Shown in pieces: positions 42,437-52,153 of a DNA stretch of 64,000 nucleotides. The position numbers were made by a program, and so were the translations under genes. Location of the stretch: assembly GCA_007693325.1 (NCBI GenBank), contig REDW01000065.1:1-64000 (forward strand). The letters run 5' to 3'. The notes beneath the pieces were generated by a model. That model made no database searches, was not told where the DNA came from, and saw only the letters and a list, made by a program, of their open reading frames with translations. The DNA is from Spirochaetaceae bacterium (GTDB lineage: Bacteria; Spirochaetota; Spirochaetia; DSM-27196; PWMO01). How positions within the stretch are numbered: position 1 is the first letter of the stretch; every line of letters begins with the position of its first letter.

Positions 42437-43560
42437 AGATCCACGAGTATCAGGCAAAAGAGCTCTTTGCGAACTACGAAATCCCGGTGCAGGACCAGGC
42501 GGTTATGACCGAGGCCGACCAAGCCCGCGAGGCTACCGATAAGCTCGGCGGCTTTGTGGTTGTAAAGGCGCAGGTTCTGGTGGGCGGCCGCGGCAAGGCC
42601 GGCGGTGTCAAGCTGGCTCGGTCTGCCGATGAGGCGGTTGATGCCGCGCGCACGATCCTGGGGCTCACGATCGGGGATCTGCCGGTAGAAAAGGTCATGA
42701 TCGCCCCGGCGGTCGATATCAAGAAAGAGTACTACATGGGTCTGACCCTCGACCGGGCGCGCAAGCAGTTGATACTGATGGTCAGCAAGGCCGGCGGGGT
42801 AGATATCGAGGAACTGGCGGTTGAGCGCCCCGAGGAGATTCTGCGCTTCCACATCAACCCGCTGGACGGGATCGATGAAACCGGGCTGGAGGCGTGCCTG
42901 TCCCAGGTCTTCGAAACCCCGCGTCTGCTCGAGCAGGCCGGCGACGTGGTGCGCAAGATGTACAAGCTCACCGTTGAAAAAGACTGCTCTCTGGTGGAGA
43001 TCAATCCCTACGCGCTGGTGGATGACGACACGCTGCTGGCGTTGGACGCCAAGGTCAACTTCGATGATAACGCGCTCTACAAGCACGCCGATGTCGAAGC
43101 GATGAAGAATCCCGAAGAGTACTCGCAGGACGAGATCGACGCAAAGGCCGCAAGTCTGAGCTTTGTCAGCATGGACGGCGAAATCGGCTGTATCGTCAAC
43201 GGCGCGGGACTGGCGATGGCCACCATGGACATTATCAAGCTCTACGGCGGGACGCCGGCTAACTTTCTGGACGTTGGCGGAAGCTCCAACCCGGAGAAGG
43301 TGCTCAGCGCGCTGCAGATCATCACGCGCAACCCGAAGGTCAAAGCGATCCTGATCAACATCTTCGGCGGCATCACGCGCTGCGACGACATTGCCAACGG
43401 TATCCTGATGGCGATGAAGCAGATCGATATCAAACTGCCGATGGTTATCCGGCTGATTGGCACCAACGAAAAAGAAGGGCGCGCGCTGCTGATGGACGCG
43501 GGCTTTGAAGTGGCCGAAGAGCTCAGCGCGGCAGTAGAAAAAGTCGTATCGGTAGCGTAA
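42433..43560 (+). CDS. sucC: Succinyl-CoA synthetase beta subunit
   Basis: The 375-residue ATP-grasp protein begins [19 protein letters not shown], the standard SucC start. [17 protein letters not shown] is the nucleotide-binding loop, and [13 protein letters not shown] is near the C-terminus. With SucD it converts succinyl-CoA to succinate with formation of ATP or GTP. It is slightly shorter than the 388-residue E. coli protein but complete. The ATG overlaps the sdhB stop. Confidence 0.96.
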   Translation: MKIHEYQAKELFANYEIPVQDQAVMTEADQAREATDKLGGFVVVKAQVLVGGRGKAGGVKLARSADEAVDAARTILGLTIGDLPVEKVMIAPAVDIKKEYYMGLTLDRARKQLILMVSKAGGVDIEELAVERPEEILRFHINPLDGIDETGLEACLSQVFETPRLLEQAGDVVRKMYKLTVEKDCSLVEINPYALVDDDTLLALDAKVNFDDNALYKHADVEAMKNPEEYSQDEIDAKAASLSFVSMDGEIGCIVNGAGLAMATMDIIKLYGGTPANFLDVGGSSNPEKVLSALQIITRNPKVKAILINIFGGITRCDDIANGILMAMKQIDIKLPMVIRLIGTNEKEGRALLMDAGFEVAEELSAAVEKVVSVA

Positions 43561-43580
43561 GTACAAGCGAGGCAAACCAG

Positions 43581-44453
43581 ATGAGCATACTGATTGATGA
43601 GAAGACACGGGTCATCGTCCAGGGAATCACCGGCCGCGACGGGTCATTTCACGCGCGATCCATGATAGCCGACGGCACCAATATTGTCGGTGGCGTTACA
43701 CCGGGCAAGGGCGGCGAGAAGCTCGACGACATCCCGGTCTACAACACGGTTGCCGATTGTATGAAGCAAACCGGCGTTGACGCCAGCGTGATCTTTGTCC
43801 CGGCCAGATTTGCCTCCGCGGCTATCCGCGAGGCTGCAGATGCCGGCGTGCCGCTGATCATCTGCATCACCGAAGGACTGCCGGTAATTGAGATGGTCTC
43901 CAACTACCATTACGTGCAGCGCAGAGGACTGCGGCTGATCGGACCCAACTGTCCCGGATTGATCTCACCGGGCAAGTGCAAAATCGGCATTATGCCGGCG
44001 CGCATTCACAAGCCGGGATCCGTTGGCGTAATATCGCGCAGCGGCACGCTGACCTACGAAGTGGTCTACAACCTCACCACCAGCGGCTACGGACAGTCAA
44101 CCTGCATCGGCATCGGCGGTGACCCGGTGATCGGCTCCAGCTTCACCGACATGCTCGAGCTGTTTGAGCAGGATCCGGACACCGATTCGGTGATCGTGAT
44201 CGGCGAGATAGGCGGTGAGGACGAGGAAGCCGCCGCGGAGTTCATAAAGCATAAGATGAGCAAGCCGGTGGTGGGCTTCATCTCGGGGCGCACCGCGCCG
44301 CCGGGCAAGCGCATGGGACACGCAGGCGCAATCATTTCCGGTGGCAAGGGAACTCCGGACGCCAAGATAAAGGCGTTCAACGCCGCCGGCGTTCCGGTAG
44401 CCGACAAACCGGATGAGATTCCGGCCCTGTTGCGTAAACAGACCGGTCGTTAA
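43581..44453 (+). CDS. sucD: Succinyl-CoA synthetase alpha subunit
   Basis: The 290-residue CoA-binding subunit has [32 protein letters not shown] and the phospho-histidine region [18 protein letters not shown]. The active-site His is in GHAGAI. Length matches the family. It follows sucC by 20 bases and precedes the 2-oxoglutarate dehydrogenase E1 gene by 20 bases. Confidence 0.96.
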   Translation: MSILIDEKTRVIVQGITGRDGSFHARSMIADGTNIVGGVTPGKGGEKLDDIPVYNTVADCMKQTGVDASVIFVPARFASAAIREAADAGVPLIICITEGLPVIEMVSNYHYVQRRGLRLIGPNCPGLISPGKCKIGIMPARIHKPGSVGVISRSGTLTYEVVYNLTTSGYGQSTCIGIGGDPVIGSSFTDMLELFEQDPDTDSVIVIGEIGGEDEEAAAEFIKHKMSKPVVGFISGRTAPPGKRMGHAGAIISGGKGTPDAKIKAFNAAGVPVADKPDEIPALLRKQTGR

Positions 44454-44473
44454 CTGTCCAAAGGGGTAGCGCC

Positions 44474-47347
44474 GTGGATCAGCACGTAATCGACCTCTCG
44501 ACCGCACGGTTCTTTGAAGAGCTGTACGAGCGCTGGAAAGTTCAGCCTGACGATGTTCCCGCTGAATGGCAGCGCTACTTCCAGGCTTTCGACCACGATA
44601 ACGGCGCTGCTGCAGCCGCCGGCAACGGACAGCCGGCCGACACACCCTTACCGCTTGCCGGTGTTGCAGGCCCTGCCGGCGCAGCAATCGGCGCGGCTGA
44701 CCAACTCAGCGCGGCGCGCGCCGCCTACAAGCAGAGCCGCGTCAACGCGCTGATCTGGGCCTACCGCGACGTGGGCTACATCTACGCCGACCTGAATCCG
44801 CTCAAGAACTACTCTACTCCCGAGTTGCGCTACCTCTACTACACCATGCAGGCAAATTACGAGAAGCTGTCGCTCTCCGCGTTTGGCCTGACCGACGAGG
44901 ACATGGACCAGGAGTTCAGCAGCGGCGGCTATTTTGACCCGCCGCGCATGAAGCTGCGCGACCTTGTGCAGACGCTGCAGCAGACCTACTGCGCAACGGT
45001 CGGTGCCGAGATTCTGCATATTCAGAACAAGCCGATGCGCCGCTGGTTGATCGAGAAGATCGAGAGCCCCGACAGTCAGGCCGACTGGACGCAGCGGCAG
45101 AAGATCCGTTTCCAGAAAGACCTGATCAAAGCTGAGGAGTTTGAGCATTTTGTTCAGACCAATTTTGTCGGGCAGAAGCGCTTCTCACTCGAGGGCGGTG
45201 AGGTACTGATCCCGGCGCTGCGCTTTCTGATAGACAGTGCGGCCGACCGCGGCCTGAAGGAGATCGTACTCGGCATGGCACACCGTGGCCGGCTCAACGT
45301 GTTCACCAATGCGCTGCGCAAACCGGGCGCCGAGACCTTCAGCAAGTTCTTTGATAACTACAAGCCGCACACCTACGGCGGCTCCGGTGACGTGAAGTAC
45401 CATCTCGGCCACAGCTTCATCTATTCCACCGCCGAGGGGGCCGAGATTCACATCAGCCTGGTAGCCAACCCGAGCCATCTCGAGGCGGTTGATCCGGTGG
45501 TAGAAGGCAAGTGCCGCGGAATCCAGCGCCGCCGCAAAGACTGGAACCGCAAGAAGGTGGTGCCGGTCTTGATTCACGGCGATGCTGCGTTCTCGGCGCA
45601 GGGCGTGGTGGCAGAGACTTTCAACCTGATGCAGCTCCAGGGCTACCGCACCGGCGGAACGGTGCACATCGTGCTCAATAACCAGATCGGTTTTACCACG
45701 GCGAGCAAAGACGCGCGCTCGTCATTCTTTCCCACTGATATAGCCAAGGCTATGCCGGTACCGATCTTTCACGCCAATGGCGATCACCCTGAGTCGGTTG
45801 CGCGCGCGCTGAACCTGGCAATCCGCTTTCGCCAGAAATTCGGCTACGACGCTGTAGTCGATATTATCTGCTATCGGCGCCTGGGGCACAACGAAGCCGA
45901 TGAACCGTCGTTTACGCACCCGATCATGTACAAGCTGATCAAGAGCCACGAGAGCGTAGCGACACTCTACGGCCGCCGGCTGGCCGAACAGGAAGCCTAT
46001 TCGCAGGAGGACCAGCAACGCTTCCGGCAGAAGTATCGTGACGTACTGAAGCAGGAGCTCGAGAAAGCCAGGTCCGGCTTTCGCCCCGACCTGGACGACG
46101 CCTTTCAGGGTGGAGCGTGGAGCAGTTTCCAGCACGACTACACCTTTGAACCGCTGGAAACCGGCGTTGAAGCAGCTACGCTTGCAAAGATCGCCACCGC
46201 GCTTACGACGCCGCCTGACGACTTTGCGCTGCACTCCAAGCTCAAACGGTTCATCAAGGAGCGCCGGCAGGCGATCGCCAGCGGCGGCGCTATCGACTGG
46301 TCTTTTGCCGAAGCGTTGAGTTTCGGCTCGTTACTTAGCGAGGGCTATCCGATACGCCTCAGTGGTGAAGACTCAGCACGGGCAACCTTCTCGCAGCGCC
46401 ACGCGGTGTGGTGGGATGTCCAGACCGAATCTCCCAAGACCTATACCCCGCTGCAGCACGTCGACAAGGACCAGGCGTGGTTCTCGGTCTACGACAGCCC
46501 ACTGTCCGAGTTTGCCGTGCTCGGCTTTGACTATGGCTATTCGCTGGCGCAGCCGCAGATCCTGGTGCTCTGGGAAGCGCAGTTTGGAGACTTTGCCAAC
46601 GGTGCGCAGGTGATTATCGACCAGTTCATTTCCTCGGCGGAATCCAAGTGGTTTCGCGCCAGCGGCCTGGTTATGCTTCTGCCGCACGGCTACGAGGGGC
46701 AGGGCCCCGAGCATTCCAGCGCACATCTGGAGCGCTATCTGCAGTTGTGCGCAGACTACAACATGCAGGTGGTCAACCCGACCACGCCGGCGCAGTACTT
46801 CCACGTTCTGCGGCGCCAGATGAAGCAGCCGTTCCGTAAACCGCTGATCATCATGACCCCCAAGAGCCTGTTGCGTCACAAGGCGTGTGTGTCCCGGCTG
46901 GATGACCTGTCCAGCGGGCACTTCCGCAACGTGATCGATGACAGCATCGACGCGGCGCCGGTCTCACGCGTGATCCTGTGCAGCGGCAAAATATACTACG
47001 ACCTGCTGCAGCGCAGGCAGGAGCTGGACCGCACGGATATTGCGCTGGTGCGTCTCGAGCAGATCTATCCCTTTGATACCGAACAACTCTCGGGCATCCT
47101 GGAACGCTACAACAGCGAAGCCGAGGTGGTCTGGTGTCAGGAGGAGACCCGTAACCGCGGTGCCTACAGCTTTGTGCTGGAACGGATCGGTGACATGATC
47201 CATCCGAGCGGAAGGCGTCTGCGCTACATCGGCCGTGCCGCCAGCCCGAGTCCTGCCACCGGATCGTACAAGCAGCACGCCGAAGAGCTCGAGGAAATAC
47301 TGGCGCAGGCAATCGGTAGTCAGCCGCAGCCGCACAAGCAAGCCTGA
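44474..47347 (+). CDS. sucA: 2-oxoglutarate dehydrogenase E1 component
   Basis: The 957-residue thiamine-diphosphate enzyme has the N-terminal SucA/KGD1 region (FFEELYERWKVQPDDVPAEW), EIVLGMAHRGRLNVF and VAETFNLMQLQGYRTGGT. The segment HNEADEPSFTHP carries the ThDP-associated residues, and VWCQEETRNRGAYSF is near the end. It decarboxylates 2-oxoglutarate and transfers the succinyl group to the lipoyl arm of E2. The GTG start follows an AAAGGGG-like ribosome site. Its presence with E2 and Lpd points to an oxidative TCA cycle rather than a ferredoxin-dependent bypass. Confidence 0.96.
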   Translation: MDQHVIDLSTARFFEELYERWKVQPDDVPAEWQRYFQAFDHDNGAAAAAGNGQPADTPLPLAGVAGPAGAAIGAADQLSAARAAYKQSRVNALIWAYRDVGYIYADLNPLKNYSTPELRYLYYTMQANYEKLSLSAFGLTDEDMDQEFSSGGYFDPPRMKLRDLVQTLQQTYCATVGAEILHIQNKPMRRWLIEKIESPDSQADWTQRQKIRFQKDLIKAEEFEHFVQTNFVGQKRFSLEGGEVLIPALRFLIDSAADRGLKEIVLGMAHRGRLNVFTNALRKPGAETFSKFFDNYKPHTYGGSGDVKYHLGHSFIYSTAEGAEIHISLVANPSHLEAVDPVVEGKCRGIQRRRKDWNRKKVVPVLIHGDAAFSAQGVVAETFNLMQLQGYRTGGTVHIVLNNQIGFTTASKDARSSFFPTDIAKAMPVPIFHANGDHPESVARALNLAIRFRQKFGYDAVVDIICYRRLGHNEADEPSFTHPIMYKLIKSHESVATLYGRRLAEQEAYSQEDQQRFRQKYRDVLKQELEKARSGFRPDLDDAFQGGAWSSFQHDYTFEPLETGVEAATLAKIATALTTPPDDFALHSKLKRFIKERRQAIASGGAIDWSFAEALSFGSLLSEGYPIRLSGEDSARATFSQRHAVWWDVQTESPKTYTPLQHVDKDQAWFSVYDSPLSEFAVLGFDYGYSLAQPQILVLWEAQFGDFANGAQVIIDQFISSAESKWFRASGLVMLLPHGYEGQGPEHSSAHLERYLQLCADYNMQVVNPTTPAQYFHVLRRQMKQPFRKPLIIMTPKSLLRHKACVSRLDDLSSGHFRNVIDDSIDAAPVSRVILCSGKIYYDLLQRRQELDRTDIALVRLEQIYPFDTEQLSGILERYNSEAEVVWCQEETRNRGAYSFVLERIGDMIHPSGRRLRYIGRAASPSPATGSYKQHAEELEEILAQAIGSQPQPHKQA

Positions 47348-47384
47348 GAGCAACAGGCGGCCATAGGGAAAAGAGAGAAGCGAT

Positions 47385-48596
47385 ATGAAACACAAAGTGC
47401 AGGTACCTCAGATCGGAGAGTCAATTTCCTCAGGCGTGCTGGCAACATGGCTCAAACAGGATGGCGACACGGTAGCCGAAGGCGATGAACTCTTTGAGCT
47501 GGAAACCGACAAGGCTACGCTGGCGATCCCATCGCCGGCCGCCGGCGTACTGAGCATCCAGGTCAAAGAGGACAGCGAGGTGCAGGTCGGGCAGGTTGTG
47601 GCCGCTGTTGACGGCGATGCATCATCGGACACCGCGGACACCACACCAAGCACGCCGAGCGCTGCTGAAGGTGACAGCAGCGCCGCGTCGGACGGCTCAG
47701 CGCTGTCACCGGCGGTGCGCCGAATTGTCGCCGAACACAAGCTGGACCCGGCTGCAATCAAGGGCAGCGGCCCGGACGGCCGCATAACCAAGGCCGATGC
47801 GCTGGCAGCAGTCAGCGCTGCCGATGCAAAGGAGACTCCGGCAGCGCCCGCTGAGCCGCGAGAGCCGGCAGAGGCATCCGGCGCTGAGCCGGGCGCGGAT
47901 CGTCAGCGGCGCGTCAAGATGTCCAACCTGCGCCGGCGCGTTGCCGAGAACCTGGTACTGTCACGACAGAACGCCGCGCACCTGACAACCTTTAACGAGG
48001 TAGACATGTCGCAGGTAATGGCGCTGCGCTCACAGCACAGGGAGCGCTTTGTTGAGAGGCACGGCGTCAAGCTGGGTTTTATGTCGTTCTTTGTCGGCGC
48101 AGCGGTGCGCGCACTGCAGCAGTTCGAGGCTGTCAATGCTTTTGTCGACGGGACCGATATCGTCTACAACAACTACTACAACGTCGGGGTTGCACTCTCG
48201 ACCGATAAGGGACTGATTGTGCCGGTTATCCGCGATGCAGACCGCAAAGGGTTTGCCGACATCGAATCGGAGATCCTTGCGTTCATCGAGAAGGCGCGCG
48301 CCCGCAGGCTCAGCCCCGATGAACTCACCGGCGGCACGTTTACCATCTCCAACGGCGGCGTATTCGGCTCGATGCTCTCCACACCTATTCCCAATCCGCC
48401 GCAGACCGGCATCCTCGGCATGCACTCTATTCAGAAGCGCGCGGTGGTTGTCGAAGACCAGATTGTGATCCGTCCGATGATGTACCTGGCGCTGACCTAC
48501 GACCACCGCATCATCGACGGCAAAGAAGCGGTCGAGTTTCTGGGCAAGATCAAGCAACTGATCGAGGATCCGTCGCGGATGCTGCTGGACCTCTGA
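47385..48596 (+). CDS. sucB: 2-oxoglutarate dehydrogenase E2 (dihydrolipoyl succinyltransferase)
   Basis: The 403-residue protein has a lipoyl domain with the acceptor Lys in ELETDKATL (about residue 43). An Ala/Ser/Thr-rich linker and a peripheral-subunit-binding domain ([23 protein letters not shown], in pieces) follow. The catalytic domain ends with the [15 protein letters not shown] active-site motif. It carries the succinyl group to CoA. The gene has an AGAGAGAAG ribosome site and lies 37 bases after sucA. Confidence 0.96.
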   Translation: MKHKVQVPQIGESISSGVLATWLKQDGDTVAEGDELFELETDKATLAIPSPAAGVLSIQVKEDSEVQVGQVVAAVDGDASSDTADTTPSTPSAAEGDSSAASDGSALSPAVRRIVAEHKLDPAAIKGSGPDGRITKADALAAVSAADAKETPAAPAEPREPAEASGAEPGADRQRRVKMSNLRRRVAENLVLSRQNAAHLTTFNEVDMSQVMALRSQHRERFVERHGVKLGFMSFFVGAAVRALQQFEAVNAFVDGTDIVYNNYYNVGVALSTDKGLIVPVIRDADRKGFADIESEILAFIEKARARRLSPDELTGGTFTISNGGVFGSMLSTPIPNPPQTGILGMHSIQKRAVVVEDQIVIRPMMYLALTYDHRIIDGKEAVEFLGKIKQLIEDPSRMLLDL

Positions 48597-48609
48597 GGAG
48601 TACTTCATA

Positions 48610-50016
48610 ATGGCACGAGACAAGAGTGATCTGACGGTGATCGGTAGTGGCCCCGGAGGCTATATCGCGGCAATCCGCGCCGCGCAGCTCGGGCTGCGGG
48701 TGACGCTGGTTGAAAAATGGCCGACGCTCGGCGGAACGTGCCTCAACATCGGCTGCATCCCCTCCAAGGCACTGCTGGATTCCAGTGAGCTCTACGCCAG
48801 AATCACCACCGAGGCATCAGACCACGGTATTGCAGTCAAGGGAGCAAGCCTCGATCTTGCCGCAATGCTCGGACGCAAGGATCAGGTGGTCAAGAAGCTG
48901 ACCGCCGGGGTTGCACAGCTGATCAAGGCCAACAAGATCAGCGTGAAGCGGGGCACCGGCCGCGTAGACGCAGCCGGCACAGTTACGGTAACCGCCGACT
49001 CGGGAAAGAGTGAGCAATTTGGAACCGGTGCAATCGTGCTTGCCACCGGAAGCGTCCCGCAGGAGCTGCCGTTTCTGCCATTTGACCGCGAGATGGTGGT
49101 CAGCTCAACCGAAGCGCTGAGATTCGAGACCGTGCCCGCCAAACTGCTGATTGTGGGTGCCGGCGCCATCGGGCTGGAGCTCGGCAGTGTCTGGGCGCGG
49201 CTGGGCAGCGAGGTCGAGGTCATCGAGATCCTGCCCGAAATACTGGCGGGTTGGGACACACAGGTGGCAAAGACCGTGCGCCGCGAGCTCACAAAACAGG
49301 GGCTGACCTTTCAGCTGCAGACCAGGGTCACCGGCGTCAAGACAACCAGCACCGGGGTCACGCTGAGCGCGGAGGGCAAGGACGGCAAGCAGCTGTCCTT
49401 CAGCGCAGACCGGGTACTGGTTGCGGTTGGGCGCAAGCCGTATACCGATGGGCTTAACCTGGAGGAGCTCGATATCAAGCGGCACGAGGGACGCATTGTG
49501 GTCGATGAGCACTATCGTACCGCGATTGACGGCGTTTACGCGATTGGCGACATCATCCACGGCCCGATGCTGGCACACAAGGCCGAAGACGAGGGAGTAG
49601 CGGTAGCTGAGATTATCGCCGGCAAAGCCGGTAAGGTGAACTATGACGCAATTCCCAACGTTGTCTACACCTGGCCCGAAGCCGCCGCAGTCGGGCAGAC
49701 CGAGGAACAGCTCAAAGAGCAGGGTATAGCCTACCGCAGCGGGGTGTTTCCATTTGCGGCCAACGGCCGCGCATTGGCGATGCAGAGCAGCGCAGGTTTT
49801 GTCAAACTCCTGGCAGACAAGCAGACCGACGCCCTGCTGGGCGCGCATATCGTTGGGCCGTGGGCTTCGGACCTGATCGCCGAGGCGGTGTCGGTTATGG
49901 AGTTCGGCGGCAGTGCCGAAGACATCGCGCGGACGGCCCACGCCCACCCGACACTGTCTGAAGCGGTCAAGGAAGCCGCGCTGGGTGTAGACGGGCGCAT
50001 GTTGAACAGCAGATAA
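48610..50016 (+). CDS. lpd: Dihydrolipoyl dehydrogenase (E3)
   Basis: The 468-residue flavoprotein has VIGSGPGGYIAAIRAAQLG, the redox disulfide GGTCLNIGCIPSK, the NAD-binding VGAGAIGLELGSVW, the FAD motif GVYAIGDI and the C-terminal active-site HAHPTLSE. It reoxidises the lipoyl groups of SucB with NAD. It is encoded directly after sucB with 13 bases between, so it is probably dedicated to this complex. Confidence 0.96.
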   Translation: MARDKSDLTVIGSGPGGYIAAIRAAQLGLRVTLVEKWPTLGGTCLNIGCIPSKALLDSSELYARITTEASDHGIAVKGASLDLAAMLGRKDQVVKKLTAGVAQLIKANKISVKRGTGRVDAAGTVTVTADSGKSEQFGTGAIVLATGSVPQELPFLPFDREMVVSSTEALRFETVPAKLLIVGAGAIGLELGSVWARLGSEVEVIEILPEILAGWDTQVAKTVRRELTKQGLTFQLQTRVTGVKTTSTGVTLSAEGKDGKQLSFSADRVLVAVGRKPYTDGLNLEELDIKRHEGRIVVDEHYRTAIDGVYAIGDIIHGPMLAHKAEDEGVAVAEIIAGKAGKVNYDAIPNVVYTWPEAAAVGQTEEQLKEQGIAYRSGVFPFAANGRALAMQSSAGFVKLLADKQTDALLGAHIVGPWASDLIAEAVSVMEFGGSAEDIARTAHAHPTLSEAVKEAALGVDGRMLNSR

Positions 50017-50034
50017 TCGAGGCAAGGAGACAGT

Positions 50035-51180
50035 ATGGCATCAGTAGAGTACGCAAAAGGTCTTGAAGGGGTTATTGCCGCGGAGAGTTCGATCTGCCGC
50101 ATCGACGGAGAGAACGGCAAGCTGTACTACATGGGCTATCCGATACGCCAGCTGGTTGAACAGTGCAGCTTTGAAGAAGTCACGTACCTGCTGCTCTACG
50201 GCGAGCTGCCGACTATCGAACAACTAACGATCTTTCAGCGCAAGATGCGCCATTCGCGTCCGATCTCAGCACCAATCCAGGCGATGATCCGCGATTTTCC
50301 GCGCGATTCGCACCCAATGGAATTACTGCAGGCCGTTGTCTCGTATCTCAGCGGTTACGTAGAGCACAAGATCCAGCACGACGCATACTGCAACTGCCGA
50401 ATCACGCTGCACCAGGTCTCGCAGCTGGCAACTGTGGTGGCAACGCTGCACCGCTTCCGCAGCGGCAAAGACTACGTTGAACCGCGTGAGGACCTTTCGC
50501 ACGGCGCCAACTTTCTCTACATGCTGCACGGCCGGGAGCCTTCCGAGCTCGAGGGTACGATCATGGACGACTGCCTGACCCTGCACGCCGAGCACAGTTT
50601 CAACGCCTCCACGTTCACCGCACGCGTAGTGGCGTCAACCCTCTCTACCTGCTACTGCAGTATCTCAGCGGCCATCGGTGCGCTGTACGGCAGCCTTCAC
50701 GGCGGTGCCAACGAGAAGGTCATGGACATGGTAGATGAAGTTGGAGAGCTTTCCCGGGTCGACGCGTGGCTCAGTGCGGCGCTCGATCAGAAACGCAAGA
50801 TCATGGGCATGGGGCACCGGGTTTACAAAGCCAAGGATCCGCGAGCAATCGTGGTGGAGGGCTACCTGGAGAGACTGGGTGCCGAGAAGGGCGAGACGCG
50901 CTACTACGAAATTCTCAAGCGGATAGAGACGCTGTTTCGCGAACGGATGGAGGAGAAGGGCAAGCCGATCTACCCCAATGTGGACTTCTTTTCCGGCGCC
51001 GTCTATCGGCTGCTGGGTATTCCTTCATCGCTGTTTACTCCGGTCTTTGCCATTGCGCGTGCCCCCGGCTGGCTGGCGCATGTACTCGAGCAGCGCTCAG
51101 ACAACCGCATCTTCCGCCCAAAGGCGCTCTACGTAGGCCATCAACAGCGCGAGGTGGTCCCGATCGAGCAGCGCAGCTGA
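50035..51180 (+). CDS. gltA: Citrate synthase
   Basis: The 381-residue protein belongs to the shorter, Gram-positive/archaeal-like class of citrate or 2-methylcitrate synthases. The active-site parts are GSLHGGANEKVMDM (first His), GMGHRVYKAKDPRA (second His) and the late Asp in YPNVDFFSGA. It ends the sdh-suc operon, 18 bases after lpd. The stop codon lies inside a strong inverted repeat. Position in a TCA operon favours citrate synthase over methylcitrate synthase. Confidence 0.93.
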   Translation: MASVEYAKGLEGVIAAESSICRIDGENGKLYYMGYPIRQLVEQCSFEEVTYLLLYGELPTIEQLTIFQRKMRHSRPISAPIQAMIRDFPRDSHPMELLQAVVSYLSGYVEHKIQHDAYCNCRITLHQVSQLATVVATLHRFRSGKDYVEPREDLSHGANFLYMLHGREPSELEGTIMDDCLTLHAEHSFNASTFTARVVASTLSTCYCSISAAIGALYGSLHGGANEKVMDMVDEVGELSRVDAWLSAALDQKRKIMGMGHRVYKAKDPRAIVVEGYLERLGAEKGETRYYEILKRIETLFRERMEEKGKPIYPNVDFFSGAVYRLLGIPSSLFTPVFAIARAPGWLAHVLEQRSDNRIFRPKALYVGHQQREVVPIEQRS

Positions 51181-51195
51181 GAGAATCTCAGCTGC
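51173..51195. terminator. Perfect 10-bp hairpin over the gltA stop codon, between convergent genes
   Basis: GCAGCTGAGA (51173-51182) and TCTCAGCTGC (51186-51195) are perfect inverted repeats around the loop GAA. The gltA stop TGA is in the left arm. The mdh gene ends seven bases further on. No T-tract follows on either strand, so it may be a bidirectional Rho-independent-like or RNA-stability element. Confidence 0.55.
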
Positions 51196-51201
51196 AGCGT
51201 A

Positions 51202-52140
51202 TCAGCCCGGCGAGTAGAAACTCTCGAGGGTCACCACACCTTCTCTGACTGCCGCGGCCGACTGATCGAGTTCCTTCTGTTCATTGGGAAGCAGGTCCAG
51301 TTCCACGATCTTCTCGACACCGTTGCGGCCCAGCAGCACCGGCACCCCCAGGAAGATATCCGAATGGCCGTACTCGCCGCGAAGGTAGGCACTGGCCGCA
51401 CAGAGGCGCTTCTCATCGTTGACAATTGCCTCGACCATCTTGGCAGCTGATGCTCCCGGTGCGTAGTAGGCACTGCCCTTCTTCAGGTAATTGACAATTT
51501 CTGCGCCGCCGCTGCGCGTACGCTGAACCAGCTGCTCGATTTCGGCCGCCGGCATCAGCTCGGTCAGCGGAAACCCTCCAACCGAGGTGTAGCGCGGCAG
51601 CGGCACCATAGTATCACCGTGACCGCCGAGTACCATCGCCATGACATCGGACGGCAGCACGTTGAGCTTTGAGGCGATGAAGTATCGGAAGCGCGTTGCA
51701 TCCAGGATGCCTGCCATGCCGACCACCCGCTTGAGCGCAAACCCGCCTTCGCGCAGCACCACCATGCTGATGACGTCAAGCGGATTGGAGACCACCACGG
51801 TAACGGCGTTGGGGGCGTACCTGGCAATAGCCTGCGCGGCGGTCTTGGCGATACCGACGTTGGTCTTGAGCAGATCCATGCGGTCCATGCCGGGTTTGCG
51901 CGGGATACCGGCGGTCAGCACCACGACGTCTGAGTCAGCGATGTCGGCGTAGTCATTGGTGCCGATGATAGTCGCGTTGTACCTGCGCAACGGCGCGGCG
52001 TGCAGGAAATCGATAGCCTTGCTCTGCGGTAGCCCCTCGACCACATCGACCATCACGATCTCGTCGATATTCTTCTCGGCAATATAGTAGACCGCGGTTG
52101 CACCAACGTTGCCGGCACCGATGACTGAAACCTTGCTCAT
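51202..52140 (-). CDS. mdh: Malate dehydrogenase (LDH-like class)
   Basis: The 312-residue protein has the NAD-binding start VIGAGNVGATAVYYI with the acidic residue of NAD-specific enzymes in VMVDVVEG. The substrate loop RKPGMDRMD (Arg81 and Arg87) is the malate-type form. Asn119 in SNPLD, Asp147/Arg150 and catalytic His174 in GGHGDTMVP are all present. It converts malate to oxaloacetate for gltA, with which it converges. It lies 13 bases downstream of the divergent paralogue. Confidence 0.94.
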   Translation of the reverse strand: MSKVSVIGAGNVGATAVYYIAEKNIDEIVMVDVVEGLPQSKAIDFLHAAPLRRYNATIIGTNDYADIADSDVVVLTAGIPRKPGMDRMDLLKTNVGIAKTAAQAIARYAPNAVTVVVSNPLDVISMVVLREGGFALKRVVGMAGILDATRFRYFIASKLNVLPSDVMAMVLGGHGDTMVPLPRYTSVGGFPLTELMPAAEIEQLVQRTRSGGAEIVNYLKKGSAYYAPGASAAKMVEAIVNDEKRLCAASAYLRGEYGHSDIFLGVPVLLGRNGVEKIVELDLLPNEQKELDQSAAAVREGVVTLESFYSPG

Positions 52141-52153
52141 ATCTTCCCCCTGT

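Noticed and set aside
42205-43608. Long open frame antisense to sucC and the end of sdhB
   Set aside because: The plus strand is certain from SucC and SdhB motifs. The antisense translation has no recognisable fold and no ribosome site.
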